DNA of 64,000 bases from Variovorax sp. PBS-H4 (GTDB taxonomy: Bacteria; Pseudomonadota; Gammaproteobacteria; Burkholderiales; Burkholderiaceae_C): positions 1,984,001-2,048,000 of the forward strand of contig NZ_LR594675.1 in assembly GCF_901827205.1 (NCBI RefSeq), given 5' to 3'. Within the stretch, counting starts at the first letter, position 1; each line of letters starts with the position of its first letter. Both the position numbers and the translations under genes were made by a program. The notes under the pieces are model-generated. The model did not search any database. It was not told the origin of the DNA and saw only the letters and a program-made list of their open reading frames with translations. Shown one piece after another: positions 8,856 to 18,182 of the stretch.

Positions 8856-10040
8856 ATGGTCGCCATGGACACACCCACATTCAGCGCGCTGCCCGGTGGA
8901 GCCCAGAGACTCGCCGGTGAAGGAACCGAGCTCGCGGAGCCCGGCCTCGAAGGAACCGTGGTCGCGCTGACGGCGGACCACCATGCCTATGCCAGCGAGC
9001 ACGAGCGCGCCACCCGCGCCCAGCTTGCCTGGCGGCTGGCGCGGCTCAAGAAGTCGCGCTTCGAAGGCGAGTACGACAACGGGCGGACCTATTCGGCGCC
9101 CGTCTACTTCGTGCCCAGCGACACCCTCGTCGGAGATGCGCTGCCCAGCTCGCTCGGCATCGCAAGCCATCACGCGCTCTTCGGCGGCGTGGTGCCCCAT
9201 CCCTTCGTGCTCACGAAGGCGCTGGTGCACCCGCTGATCGATCCGGCCGCCGCGGCGCCGCCCGGATGGAGCCACGGGTTCGCCGGGCAGGTTGCGCATG
9301 CAGTGCTGCAGGGCTTTTCGGTTTTTGCGCTGGAAGATGCGAGCCGCGCCGGCATGCGTCTGCTGGAGCATGGCGCGGTGCGCGTCAAGCCCGTGCGCGC
9401 GACCGGCGGACGCGGCCAGCAGGTGGTGCGCGATCGGCAAGCGCTGGAGACCTGCATCGGGGCTATGGATGCCGCCGAAATTGCCGAGCACGGCCTGGTG
9501 CTGGAAGAGAACCTCGAGCAGCCCGTGACCGTCAGCGTCGGCCAGGTGCATGTAGGCACTGCGATCGCGAGCTACTACGGCTGGCAACGGCTGACCTGCG
9601 ACAACCGGGGCGAGAAGGTCTACGGCGGCTCGGACCTCACCGTGGCGCGCGGCGACTTCGACGCGCTGCTCCAGCTGAGCTTTCCCGAGGAGATCCGCCT
9701 CGCCGTGGAGCAGGCGCGCAGCCTGCACCGCGCGGTCGGGGCCGCATTCCCGGGCTTCTTCGCCTCGCGCATCAACTACGACGTGGCGCAGGGCACGAGC
9801 AGCGCCGGGCGCTGGTGCTCGGGCGTGCTGGAGCAGTCGTGGCGCGTCGGTGGGGCGAGCGGCGCGGAAATCGCGGCGCTCGAGGTGTTCGAGGAACAGC
9901 CGGAGCGCCGTGCCGTCAACGCTTCCTGTTTCGAGATCTACGGCGACGGCGTCATGCCGCCGCCCAATGCGTGTGTGTACTTCAGCGGCGTGGATCCCAG
10001 TGTTGGCCCGATCACGAAGTACACCGTGGTCGAGCCCTGA
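8856..10040 (+). CDS. DUF3182-like protein (possible ATP-grasp fold)
   Basis: About 394 residues of a soluble protein that I match, by memory of its sequence style, to the DUF3182 family found in proteobacteria; function is unknown. The segment GMRLLEHGAVRVKPVRATGGRGQQVVRD followed by GLVLEENLEQPVTVSVGQV resembles the substrate- and nucleotide-binding strands of ATP-grasp enzymes, but that is inference. Start codons at 8856 and 8865 are both possible; neither has a strong ribosome site. The stop overlaps the start of the downstream hydrolase (ATGA), so the two are probably co-translated and may act on the same substrate. Confidence 0.6.
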   Translation: MVAMDTPTFSALPGGAQRLAGEGTELAEPGLEGTVVALTADHHAYASEHERATRAQLAWRLARLKKSRFEGEYDNGRTYSAPVYFVPSDTLVGDALPSSLGIASHHALFGGVVPHPFVLTKALVHPLIDPAAAAPPGWSHGFAGQVAHAVLQGFSVFALEDASRAGMRLLEHGAVRVKPVRATGGRGQQVVRDRQALETCIGAMDAAEIAEHGLVLEENLEQPVTVSVGQVHVGTAIASYYGWQRLTCDNRGEKVYGGSDLTVARGDFDALLQLSFPEEIRLAVEQARSLHRAVGAAFPGFFASRINYDVAQGTSSAGRWCSGVLEQSWRVGGASGAEIAALEVFEEQPERRAVNASCFEIYGDGVMPPPNACVYFSGVDPSVGPITKYTVVEP

Positions 10041-10840
10041 TGCCCACTCGACATGCGTTGATCGACATCCCTGTCGACGGCGTGCGCATTGCCGGCACGC
10101 TGGTGGCCGCTTCCACGATGGTGCCCGGCGTGCTGCTGGTGCATGGCTGGGACGGCAGCCAGCAGCAGGACATCGCACTGGCCCACGAGCTCGCGGCTCT
10201 GGGCTGCATCTGCCTGACCTTCGACCTGCGCGGCCACGCCCGCCACGTCGCGCAGCGCGAGGCCGTCACGCGCGAGGACAACCTGCGCGACGTGCTGGCC
10301 GCCTACGACACGCTGGTCGGCCACCCCGCCGTGGACCCGCAGGCCGTCGCCGTCATCGGCAGCAGCTATGGCGGCTACCTGGCGGCCGTGCTGACCTCGC
10401 TGCGCCCGGTGCGCTGGCTGGGCCTGCGCGTGCCCGCCATCTACCGCGACGAAAACTGGGAGCAACCCAAGCGGCGGCTCAATGGCGATGACCTGACGCT
10501 GTACCGCCAGACCGCCATCGAGCCCGAAAAAAATCGCGCGCTCGCCGCCTGCGAAGACTTCTTCGGCGACGCGCTCATCGTCGAGTCGGAGAACGACACC
10601 ATCGTGCCGCACCCCGTCATCGAGAACTACCTGGGCGCCTTCAGGTACGCACGGTCCGTGACCCACCGGGTCATGGCCGGTGTCGATCACGCAATGTCGA
10701 AGAAGGCGTGGCGGCAGGCCTATGTGCAGATCGTGGTTGCCTGGATGACCGAGAGGCGGCTGGCAGCAAAGGCCGAGGACAAGGAGCGCCCGCCGCAGCA
10801 GGCGCAGCGCTACGAGACCTGGCCCAGCGCGAGCGCTTGA
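10040..10840 (+). CDS. Alpha/beta hydrolase, dienelactone-hydrolase-like
   Basis: A 266-residue serine hydrolase. The oxyanion region reads VLLVHGWDGSQ, the nucleophile elbow is GSSYGGYLA, the acidic residue sits in VESENDTIVPH and the histidine in GVDHAMS, giving an intact catalytic triad. No signal peptide is seen, so it is probably cytoplasmic. It overlaps the upstream DUF3182-like gene by one base set (ATGA). Substrate cannot be told from sequence. A longer open frame reaching back to 9266 is an out-of-frame reading of the neighbour. Confidence 0.82.
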   Translation: MPTRHALIDIPVDGVRIAGTLVAASTMVPGVLLVHGWDGSQQQDIALAHELAALGCICLTFDLRGHARHVAQREAVTREDNLRDVLAAYDTLVGHPAVDPQAVAVIGSSYGGYLAAVLTSLRPVRWLGLRVPAIYRDENWEQPKRRLNGDDLTLYRQTAIEPEKNRALAACEDFFGDALIVESENDTIVPHPVIENYLGAFRYARSVTHRVMAGVDHAMSKKAWRQAYVQIVVAWMTERRLAAKAEDKERPPQQAQRYETWPSASA

Positions 10841-10969
10841 ATGCAGCGTGTGCAAGTCGGCCACGCAAGCGAGAAATTTTTAATACGCTTGTTTGCTGCG
10901 CACCCTTCAAGAAGCGCAGGACTGAGCCGAAAAGCACTCAGATTCATTCAAACAGAGCATTCAAAAACC

Positions 10970-11413
10970 ATGTCCAGACTCATCATCCTCGCCCGGCACG
11001 GCAGCGTCAGGCAAGTCAACATCGATGGCCAGGTCACCTTGATCGGGCGCGACCCGGAGTGCGCCGTGCAGATCGACAGCCTGGGCGTGAGCCGACGCCA
11101 TGCCACCATCCACTGGACGGGCGACCGCTTCGTGCTGACCGACCTGGAAAGCTTCAACGGCACCTTCGTCAACAACGAGCGCATCTGGGAGCATGCGCTG
11201 CAGAACGGCGATGCGATCGCGATGGGCGAGTGCCAGTTGCGCTTCCTGTACAGCTCCAAGGCGCTGCCCAGCGCCGATGCGTTGCGGCTGGTGACGCGGG
11301 TTGACGATCTGCACGACTGGCAGACCACGCGGGAGCGCAGCGACTGGGCCGCGTTCTTCAGGCGCAGCAGGAAGACGAGCAGCCGGGGCGGCGCGGTCGC
11401 GCGCCATCGTTGA
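10970..11413 (+). CDS. FHA-domain protein
   Basis: A 147-residue protein made almost entirely of one forkhead-associated domain: LIGRDPECAVQI, then VSRRHATIHW, then LESFNGTFVNNERI. These are the phosphothreonine-binding loops (GR, SxxH, NGT/N). FHA proteins bind threonine-phosphorylated partners. No serine/threonine kinase is in this window, so its partner is unknown. The start at 10970 leaves out about 40 residues of poor quality upstream. A basic tail follows the domain. It stands alone, convergent with the kinase gene to its right. Confidence 0.83.
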   Translation: MSRLIILARHGSVRQVNIDGQVTLIGRDPECAVQIDSLGVSRRHATIHWTGDRFVLTDLESFNGTFVNNERIWEHALQNGDAIAMGECQLRFLYSSKALPSADALRLVTRVDDLHDWQTTRERSDWAAFFRRSRKTSSRGGAVARHR

Positions 11414-11482
11414 CCGCTTGGGAAGAAGGCGGGAGCGCGAACTGCGATGGGGCGGTGGCGAGACGCAAACCGATTCCCGTGC

Positions 11483-13006
11483 CTACGCTGCCATCTTGGG
11501 GATGTGCACCGAGAACGTCGTGCCTTGCCCGGGCGCGGAATCGACCACGATCCGGCCGCCATGCCTTTCGACCACCTTCTTGCAGATCGTGAGGCCGATG
11601 CCGGTGCCTTCGTAGACGTCCTGCGCGTGGAGCCTCTGGAAGACGACAAAGATGCGCTCGAAGTACTCGGGCGCGATTCCGATGCCGTTGTCGCTGACGG
11701 AGACGATCCAATTCGCCTCGTCCTCGGATGCAGAGACGTAGATCCGCGGCCGGGTGCCGCGCGCGGTGAACTTGATGGCGTTGCCGATGAGGTTCTGGAA
11801 GACCTGGGTCAGGCCGCTGGGCTCGCCCATGACTTCAGGAAGCGGACCACGCTCGACCACTGCGCCCGAACGCTCGATCGCATGGGCGAGATTCGCGAGC
11901 GCATCGTCGAGAACGCCATCGAGCCGAAGCTGCTTCAAGGGGACCGCCGAGCGTTCCACCCGCGAATACAAAAGCAGGTCGTCGATCAGCCGCTTCATGC
12001 GGTCGGCGCCGCTTGCGATGAATCCGATGAAGTCCTGCGCGTCGCTGTCGAGGCGGTCGCCGTAGCGGCGGCGCAGCAGTTCTGAATAGCTGCTCATCAT
12101 GCGCAAGGGCTCGAAGAGGTCGTGCGAGGTCACGTGGGCGAACTGCCTGAGTTCGTCGTTCGACCGCGTGAGTTCGGCGAGTTGCTGCTGGATCGCGTCG
12201 ATCTGCGCTTGCTGAGTCGGGCGCTCGCGCACTTCGCGGTTGGTGATGAGCACCACCCACCTGCCTTCCACGCGAATTGCCTGCTGCTGCTCCTCGCTCA
12301 CGGCCTGGGTGCCCGCGCGCGACCCGGCGGTCGGTGCCATGCGGCGCCTTGGGAGCGGTGACACGGCGATCGCGTCGTCGTATTCGCGTTCCAGGTCTTC
12401 GCGCGTCAGCCCGTCCGAGCCGAGTGTCCATGGCGGCACCTGGAGCAAGTCATGCCGCGCCATGCCGTAATAGCGGCAGACTGCGTCGTTGCAGTCGATG
12501 CAGCGCATGCTCTCTCGATCGACGATGAGCATGTGGTCGTGGCTCTGGTCGAAGGCGCGGGACAGCAGTGCCGATCGAACCTGCTGCTTCTTCTGGTCAG
12601 TGATGTCGCGCGTTGCGACGACCATCAGCCAGCTGTCGCCGATGCGAAGCGCGGTATGCACGACCTCTGCATCCAGGAACCCGCCGCCGGGCAGCCTGCA
12701 GCGCCGTTCGCTGACCAGGGGACGCGGGCACGCCTTGATGACTTCGTCGAACAGGGCTTCGTAGGAGGCTTGCGTGCCGCCTTCCATGTGCGACCACGGC
12801 GATGTTCCGACCAGTTCGTCCCGCGTTCGGCCGATGCGCTTCGCGGCCGCGGCGTTGAGATCGACCAGGCGCAGCGAAGCACGATCCACGACTTCGATGC
12901 CTTCGGCGCGCTGTTCGAGCGCAGCCCTGGCCCAGTCGAGCGGTTCCGCGTGACGAAAACCGTCGTCTACTGAAGGCGTTTCTGCAATCTCGGTATGGTC
13001 GTCCAT
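11483..13006 (-). CDS. PAS-domain sensor histidine kinase
   Basis: A 507-residue soluble kinase. Two PAS-type sensor segments (about residues 25-140 and 145-262) precede a short coiled coil. The HisKA segment FAHVTSHDLFEPLRMMSSYSELL follows with phosphoacceptor His295. The HATPase domain has N, G1 and G2 boxes (NLIGNAIKF, DNGIGIAPE, GTGIGLTICKKVVERHGG). No membrane helix is seen, so it senses a cytoplasmic signal. It is clearly related to the divergently transcribed kinase at 13199-14386, with near-identical HisKA and HATPase blocks, suggesting a duplication. No response regulator is adjacent. Confidence 0.88.
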   Translation of the reverse strand: MDDHTEIAETPSVDDGFRHAEPLDWARAALEQRAEGIEVVDRASLRLVDLNAAAAKRIGRTRDELVGTSPWSHMEGGTQASYEALFDEVIKACPRPLVSERRCRLPGGGFLDAEVVHTALRIGDSWLMVVATRDITDQKKQQVRSALLSRAFDQSHDHMLIVDRESMRCIDCNDAVCRYYGMARHDLLQVPPWTLGSDGLTREDLEREYDDAIAVSPLPRRRMAPTAGSRAGTQAVSEEQQQAIRVEGRWVVLITNREVRERPTQQAQIDAIQQQLAELTRSNDELRQFAHVTSHDLFEPLRMMSSYSELLRRRYGDRLDSDAQDFIGFIASGADRMKRLIDDLLLYSRVERSAVPLKQLRLDGVLDDALANLAHAIERSGAVVERGPLPEVMGEPSGLTQVFQNLIGNAIKFTARGTRPRIYVSASEDEANWIVSVSDNGIGIAPEYFERIFVVFQRLHAQDVYEGTGIGLTICKKVVERHGGRIVVDSAPGQGTTFSVHIPKMAA

Positions 13007-13109
13007 GGAATGGCTGCTGATGCCTTGCCGTGACAGAGGACGCGGACATCATACAGGCGCGTGCTGCCCGCATACTCCGACTTCGGGACTAGGCCTCGAG
13101 GCCCTGCGT

Positions 13110-13141
13110 CATGCCCGGGACCCAGCAAGACCCCGGGCATG
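13110..13141. repeat. Inverted repeat between divergent kinase genes
   Basis: A perfect 10-base inverted repeat, CATGCCCGGG and CCCGGGCATG, is separated by 12 bases in the 192-base region between the two divergent kinases. It is followed by no T run, so it is not a typical terminator. It could be a regulator-binding site or a leader hairpin for the rightward gene. A second palindrome, GGCCTCGAGGCC, lies just left at 13092-13103. Confidence 0.45.
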
Positions 13142-13198
13142 CTCGTGCGGGAGGAGGGGTTGTTGACGATCACTTCAACCCCGTGATAAAGCGAAGCC

Positions 13199-14386
13199 AT
13201 GAGTTCTCGCCGCCATCCACTCACCACGCGGGCCCCCGGCCTCGACACTTCTCGCGACGCTGCCGAGCGGCTGCGCGAGCAGGCGCGCATGGAGCGCTTC
13301 GCCTCCGCGCTCGACCTGAGCGACGATGCCGTCTTCCTGATCGATCGGGCTTCGATGACCTACCTCGAAGTCAACCAGGGCGCGTGCAGGCTGCTCGGAG
13401 TGACGCAGGAGGAACTGATCCGGCGGCGTCCCAACGAAACAAGCCCGGCGCTCGGAGACCTGGATGATCTGGGAAAGTTGTACGACGCGGTGATCGCCCA
13501 GGCTCCCCGGACGCAGACATCCGAGCTGGTGGTGCACCCCTCAAACGGCCTGCCCTGCATCTGCGAAGTCAGGCGCAAGGCGATCCAGCAGGCGGGCCGG
13601 TGGGTCATCGTCGCGACGCTGCGCGACATCACCGAGCACAAGAGAGCCATGGCCAGGATGTTGGAGGCCGAAGAGGAAATCCGCTCCAAGGTCGTGGAGC
13701 TGACGCGGTCGAACCAGGAGCTGGAACAGTTCGCCTACATCACCTCGCACGACCTCTCCGAGCCGCTGCGCGCAGTGGCAAGCTACACCCAACTGCTCGA
13801 ACGGCGCTATTCGCACCAGTTCGACAGCGACGCCCGCGACTTCATGGCGTTCATCGTCGAAGGCGCGCAGCGCATGAGGGCGATGATGGACGCCTTGCTG
13901 GTCTACTCGAGGGCGGGCCGCCGCGAGATGGCGAGGCGCCCCGTCGCATTGGATCGCACGCTGGACGATGTGCTGGAACATCTCGCGCCCGTCATTCAAC
14001 GCTCAGGGGCAACCGTGGAGCGCGAGCCGCTTCCCAGCATCCTCGGCGACGCAGTCGCAATGGCGCAGGTGTTCCAGAACCTGATCGGCAATGCTCTGGC
14101 GTTCCATGCCGAAGGGAGGGCCCCGCATGTGAAAGTGTGCGCGAGGGACGAGGGCGCGGAGTGGGTGGTCGAGGTCCAGGACAACGGCATCGGGATCGAG
14201 CCGCAGTACTTCCAGAGGATCTTCCTGATCTTCCAGAAGCTCCATGCGCGGGACCGTTCGGAAGGAGCGGGCATCGGCTTGGCGGTCTGCAAGAAGGTGG
14301 TGGAGCGCCATGGCGGGCGCATCTCGGTGGCCTCGGAGCTGGGAAGGGGGACGACCTTTGCGATTTGTTTGCCGAAGCTTCCGTGA
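13199..14386 (+). CDS. PAS-domain sensor histidine kinase (paralogue)
   Basis: A 395-residue soluble histidine kinase with one PAS segment (about residues 30-148, MERFASALDLSDDAVFLIDR to TLRDITEHKRA). A helical linker leads to the HisKA segment FAYITSHDLSEPLRAVASYTQLL with phosphoacceptor His184. The HATPase domain carries NLIGNALAF, DNGIGIEPQYF and GAGIGLAVCKKVVERHGG. It is transcribed away from its paralogue at 11483-13006, sharing the 192-base intergenic region. It has one PAS domain fewer. No membrane segment and no adjacent regulator gene were found; its partner may be one of the regulators at 51547-55355, but that is a guess. Confidence 0.87.
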   Translation: MSSRRHPLTTRAPGLDTSRDAAERLREQARMERFASALDLSDDAVFLIDRASMTYLEVNQGACRLLGVTQEELIRRRPNETSPALGDLDDLGKLYDAVIAQAPRTQTSELVVHPSNGLPCICEVRRKAIQQAGRWVIVATLRDITEHKRAMARMLEAEEEIRSKVVELTRSNQELEQFAYITSHDLSEPLRAVASYTQLLERRYSHQFDSDARDFMAFIVEGAQRMRAMMDALLVYSRAGRREMARRPVALDRTLDDVLEHLAPVIQRSGATVEREPLPSILGDAVAMAQVFQNLIGNALAFHAEGRAPHVKVCARDEGAEWVVEVQDNGIGIEPQYFQRIFLIFQKLHARDRSEGAGIGLAVCKKVVERHGGRISVASELGRGTTFAICLPKLP

Positions 14387-14519
14387 ACTTCGGGTGAAAT
14401 CGCCTTCGAAATGTCCGCCTCCCCCTGCAAGGGCTGCCGTCGACTCGAACACCGGATGTCCCGATCCACGCCTCGTTGGAAGACGACTTGGGCACATGCC
14501 GAGGTGTTCCTCTATTCGT

Positions 14520-15510
14520 TTACTTGCCTTTCGAGCTTTGCTTCTTGTAGTTTTTTGCGGCTGCGTATGCAGCCTCCAAAGTGCGAAAATGACCGTCAAT
14601 CTCATTCATGGCCGACTTGGCTGTTGAATGGTTGCCGGGGCTATTAAGCTCGGTGAGGTAGTACGTTTTTTCTGCCTCCAGGGTGTGGCGTGCCCACTCT
14701 ATCCACTCGATGGCTGCGCCAATGGTTCTGTCCTCACTGATTAGAGCGGCCACGATCGCATCGGCAGCGGCATCGGCTCCACCTGCAGCGTGACCAACCA
14801 AGATGACGGCTCGTACCCTCTCAGAGGTACCATCCTTCATTGCACCGCCTACGTGGTGCAAGACATTGAACGACTCAATTGCGTGGTCTTTCGCAGCAAT
14901 CTCCATGAACTGGCGCAAAGCTTTGTCCGCGTCCTCGACTCCCAGAAGGAGGTGTGTGTCTCTCTTGGGATCAACGGCAATATAGAAGCCCGTTTCGTCC
15001 AATGTGAGCATCGCGGCGTTGGTAACAGGCTGGCCGTCCCAGTCACGCCCCGTGTACTGCACTGCAAAGGCGGCGGGCTTGATCAGGGTCGGTGGGATGC
15101 CGTTGTACTGCAACGGCATGGGGTCTTCAGCCGCGTAGATGCCTCCTGCGCTCGTCAAGGGCGACCAAGACTGATCGGGACGTTCCAGCGCCATCTGTTG
15201 GCTGAAGAGAGCCAGATCGTCGAAGTGCTTATTTGCTATACGGCTCGCCCGATCCGCCGGCCGCGCACCCGGGGCGAGATGGTCATTGACGAACATGGCA
15301 AAGTCGATGGTGCTGGCCAATGTGCCCCAGCCCTCGTTGCCACTTAGCCGCATCTGCAACATGTTGGTTGCGTCGAGTGTCGGGTATTTGTCCGAGCAAA
15401 TATGAAAGATGCTTTGCGAATCCCGTGGCACCCCGTACGCACGAATCGCGTTGGTTCCAATCGGGTTGTGTGAAAAATAAGCGTAACTGGATGTCGTGGC
15501 CATAAAAATC
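14520..15510 (-). pseudogene. 3' fragment of the interrupted giant T3SS-linked gene
   Basis: This is the C-terminal part (about 327 residues from MATTSSYAYFSHNPIG to KKQSSKGK) of the gene whose 5' part lies at 18155-22225. The two are separated by an IS21-family element. The duplicated target bases at 15503-15510 and 18211-18218 show where the break occurred. Joining across one copy reads ...GPKAIF-MATTSS... without frameshift. I recognise no domain. A region rich in aromatic residues and glycine (about residues 120-180) and an alanine-rich helical tail are visible. An ATG inside the target duplication could in principle allow the fragment to be made alone, but it lacks its own promoter and any clear ribosome site. 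Confidence 0.85.
15503..15510. repeat. Target-site duplication, left copy
   Basis: TAAAAATC directly abuts the left end of the IS21-family element and is repeated exactly at 18211-18218. Counting the last C as part of the element instead gives a 7-base duplication and perfectly matched ends. Confidence 0.88.
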
Positions 15511-15538
15511 CCGGATGGCCACCTCAAACTCCCCCACC
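15511..15538. repeat. Left terminal inverted repeat of the IS21-family element
   Basis: Starts CCGGATGGCCACC and ends CTCCCCCACC. It matches the right end with one gap and one mismatch over 28 bases. A related inner repeat follows at about 15540-15564 (GGCAAATTCCTCC). Confidence 0.85.
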
Positions 15539-15734
15539 TATGGCCGGGCAAATTCCTCCAGGCCAGGACGGGGGGATTCTCGTCTTTTCTTCTTTGACGG
15601 CTGTTCGGCAAGCGAAGCGCGTCAGGCCGGAGGCGGCCGCCGGGGAGCGGTGGGCAGGCCACGATCGCCGCAGGGGCCGTCCACAGGCCTGTCCTGTGGA
15701 CGGGTGGCTTGTCCACGGCGGGCGCGCCTGAGGG

Positions 15735-16505
15735 TCAGTCCGCCGGCGCCTTGATGGCCAGGCGCTGAGCCGCCTCCTTCAGCCGGTAGCTCTTGCCCTC
15801 GAACTCCAGCAGGCGGGAACGGTGCATCAGCCGGTCGAGGATGGTGGATGCCATCGTCATGTCGCCCAGGTAGGTGCCCCAGTCCCGGATCACCCGGTTG
15901 GACGTCACCAGCACGCTGGCGCGGCGGCGATGCCGTTGATGGACCAGGGTCTGCAGCAACTCCGCCGCCACCTCCGAGACGCGCTTGGCCAGGAACAGGT
16001 CGTCCAGCACCAGGAGGTCGGCCGCCAGCAGCCGCTGCAGCATCAGCTCGCGCTCTCGGGGTTCGGCCAAGGCGTAGCGGCCGAAGTCGGTGTCGGCCTC
16101 CAGATAGGCGACCTTCAGCCCCTGCTGCACGGCGTGGTAGGCCACCGCCTTGGCTACATGGCTCTTGCCCGTGCCGGGCTTGCCGATCAACAGGGCGTTG
16201 GCGCCCTCGCTGACGAACTTGAGCGTCTGCAGCTCGAAGCAGGCCGCGCGCGGCACCTTCGGGTTGAACGACCAGTCGATCTCGGCCAGCGTGACCTTCT
16301 CGTCCAGGTGCGAGTCCTTGTAGCGCTTGTCGATCAGGCGGCTCTGGCGGCGATCGAGTTCGTCTTGCAGCAGCAGCGCCAGCAGCTCCTGCGCCGTCAT
16401 CTGCGAGGCCTGCGCCTGCTCCAGGCGCGTCTGCAATGTGTCGCGCGCCCCGGACAGGCGAAGCTGCGCCAGGGTGCGTTCAAGTTCGGCGATCGACATG
16501 CTCAT
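15735..16505 (-). CDS. istB: IstB, IS21-family helper ATPase
   Basis: A 256-residue AAA+ ATPase that assists the IstA transposase in target selection and strand transfer. The Walker A motif is GKPGTGKSH at about residue 110, the Walker B is LLVLDDLF, and an arginine-rich sensor region VLVTSNRVIRDW follows. The N-terminal IstB domain (LERTLAQLRLSGARDTLQTRL) is complete. The start ATG at 16505 overlaps the istA stop (ATGA), the normal coupling in this family. A longer frame upstream only re-reads istA. Confidence 0.94.
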   Translation of the reverse strand: MSMSIAELERTLAQLRLSGARDTLQTRLEQAQASQMTAQELLALLLQDELDRRQSRLIDKRYKDSHLDEKVTLAEIDWSFNPKVPRAACFELQTLKFVSEGANALLIGKPGTGKSHVAKAVAYHAVQQGLKVAYLEADTDFGRYALAEPRERELMLQRLLAADLLVLDDLFLAKRVSEVAAELLQTLVHQRHRRRASVLVTSNRVIRDWGTYLGDMTMASTILDRLMHRSRLLEFEGKSYRLKEAAQRLAIKAPAD

Positions 16506-18073
16506 TGCAGCCACTCCCCGGCCACCGGCACGCCACCGGTCGCGGCGGCGAAGAAGTCCGCGTACGTGGCTGCATCGCGGATCAGCTCGTCGCGCTGCGT
16601 CAATGGCGGCGCCACAGGCGACGCGGCGGCTGCCGCCTCGGCTAGCTCGCCCACCATGGCCGTGATGGCCTTCAGCGTGGCGCGCTGCTGCTGCACCGCC
16701 AGCGCGCAGGCCTGCTCCACCAGCGCCGCCGGATGGTGACGCGCCAGCCCGACCAGCCCCCACATGCGCCGCTGCCCGACGCGTCCTTCGCGAGCAAACC
16801 ACTGCTGGCACAGCGCCAGGCAATGGGGGCCGATCTCGCGCGCCAGCTTCCACAGCAGCTCGGTCTGCCGGCTCGGGTTGAACGGCCGCTCGTCCTCGGG
16901 CAGCACGGTGGCACCCCGCCGTTCGCTGCGCGCGTGCGTGCGCAACAGCGCGCCGGTCTGCCGGTCCCGGATCTCCACCAGGTGGGCGTACAGGCGCACC
17001 GTCACCTTCGCACCGATGGCCGCCGGACGGGCAGCGTAATTGCTGCTGTCCACCCGCACCGTGGTGTCGTCGCACACCGTGCGCACCATCTCGCGGAAGA
17101 AGGCGAAGCGGGTGATCGGCAGCGGCAGCAAACTGGCACGCTCCTCCTCGAACATGGCCTGCACCTGGCGCTTCTCGCGCCCGTGAATGCGCTTGGCCGC
17201 CCATGTGCTCTCCCAGCGCTCGAGGAACTCATTTTGTGCCTGCAGTGAGTCGAACCGCCGGCCCTTGAGCGCCGTGTCCTGCGTGTGCTGGATCGCGTTT
17301 TCCACGCTGCCCTTGCGGTTGGGGTCGCGCACCCGTGCCGGGTCCGCCACGCAGCCGTAATGGGCCAGCAGCGAGGCGTACACCGGGTTGAGCTCCGGCT
17401 CGTACAGATCGGGCTTGAGCACACCTTCCTTGAGGTTGTCCAGCACGACATAGCGCACCACCCCGCCGAAGTAGCGAAACGCCTGCTCGTGCAGCTCGGC
17501 CCACTCCTGCTGGCCGGATTTCCACACCACCCGGCGGAAGCTGCGACGCGAGTAGCGCAGCGTCATCACGAACAGCCGCGGGCGCTTCCAGCGGCCGCTG
17601 ACCGGATCCAGCGTCATCGCGCCCTCGCCGTAATCGACCTGCGCCTCCTCGCCGGGGGCGAACTCCAGCCGGTCGAACTGCTCCGGCTCGCGCGAGCGCA
17701 GCTGCGCGACGAACCGCTTGACGCTGTTGTAGCCATGGCCGAAGCCGTGGACGTCCACCAGGTCCTGGTAGATCGCCATGGCGTTTCGCTTGAGCAGCAG
17801 CTGCGCCTGGATGAACTCGCGCCAGGGTTCGCACGCCGAGGTGTGCGCCGGTGGCCGGGGTGGGGGATTTTGGGCCGCTTTCTCGCCCTCCTTCAGAGGC
17901 GCCGAGCCGGTGGCCACCCCGGAGGAATTTGCGCCGGCCATCGCCGCCTGGTACTTGCGGATCGTTTTGCGGTCGATCCCCGTGATGCGGGCAATCTCCC
18001 GCTGGCCGGCTCCTCGCGCCAGCAGCGTCTGGATGGTGGTTTTCTTGTTTGGCTTCAAGACGTTCAACTCCAC
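16502..18073 (-). CDS. istA: IstA, IS21-family transposase
   Basis: A 523-residue DDE transposase. The N-terminal helix-turn-helix reads ARGAGQREIARITGIDRKTIRKYQ. The catalytic acidic residues lie in EAQVDYGEGAM, YVVLDNLKEGV and RKGSVENAIQ. The start MELNVLKPNKKTTIQTL is typical. No stop or frameshift interrupts it. A proline-rich stretch at about residues 52-75 (QNPPPRPP) is encoded by DNA that repeats the sequence of the element's own right end, discussed under findings. It overlaps istB by four bases. Confidence 0.95.
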   Translation of the reverse strand: MELNVLKPNKKTTIQTLLARGAGQREIARITGIDRKTIRKYQAAMAGANSSGVATGSAPLKEGEKAAQNPPPRPPAHTSACEPWREFIQAQLLLKRNAMAIYQDLVDVHGFGHGYNSVKRFVAQLRSREPEQFDRLEFAPGEEAQVDYGEGAMTLDPVSGRWKRPRLFVMTLRYSRRSFRRVVWKSGQQEWAELHEQAFRYFGGVVRYVVLDNLKEGVLKPDLYEPELNPVYASLLAHYGCVADPARVRDPNRKGSVENAIQHTQDTALKGRRFDSLQAQNEFLERWESTWAAKRIHGREKRQVQAMFEEERASLLPLPITRFAFFREMVRTVCDDTTVRVDSSNYAARPAAIGAKVTVRLYAHLVEIRDRQTGALLRTHARSERRGATVLPEDERPFNPSRQTELLWKLAREIGPHCLALCQQWFAREGRVGQRRMWGLVGLARHHPAALVEQACALAVQQQRATLKAITAMVGELAEAAAAASPVAPPLTQRDELIRDAATYADFFAAATGGVPVAGEWLQ

Positions 18074-18182
18074 GACCTCCTCGCTCGGGAGGTCAGTTCA
18101 CGTCCTGTCCAAAGGGGGCCGGTGGCACCGGCCTACAACCCTCTCCCGATCAGTTCAGGTGGAGGAGTTTGAGGTGGCCACG

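Noticed and set aside
13110..13141. Hairpin as a rho-independent terminator.
   Set aside because: No T run follows on either strand, and it lies between two divergent starts where no transcript is expected to end.
15504..15716. N-terminal extension of the 14520-15510 fragment up to 15716.
   Set aside because: These codons are inside the IS21-family element left end and are not part of the native gene.
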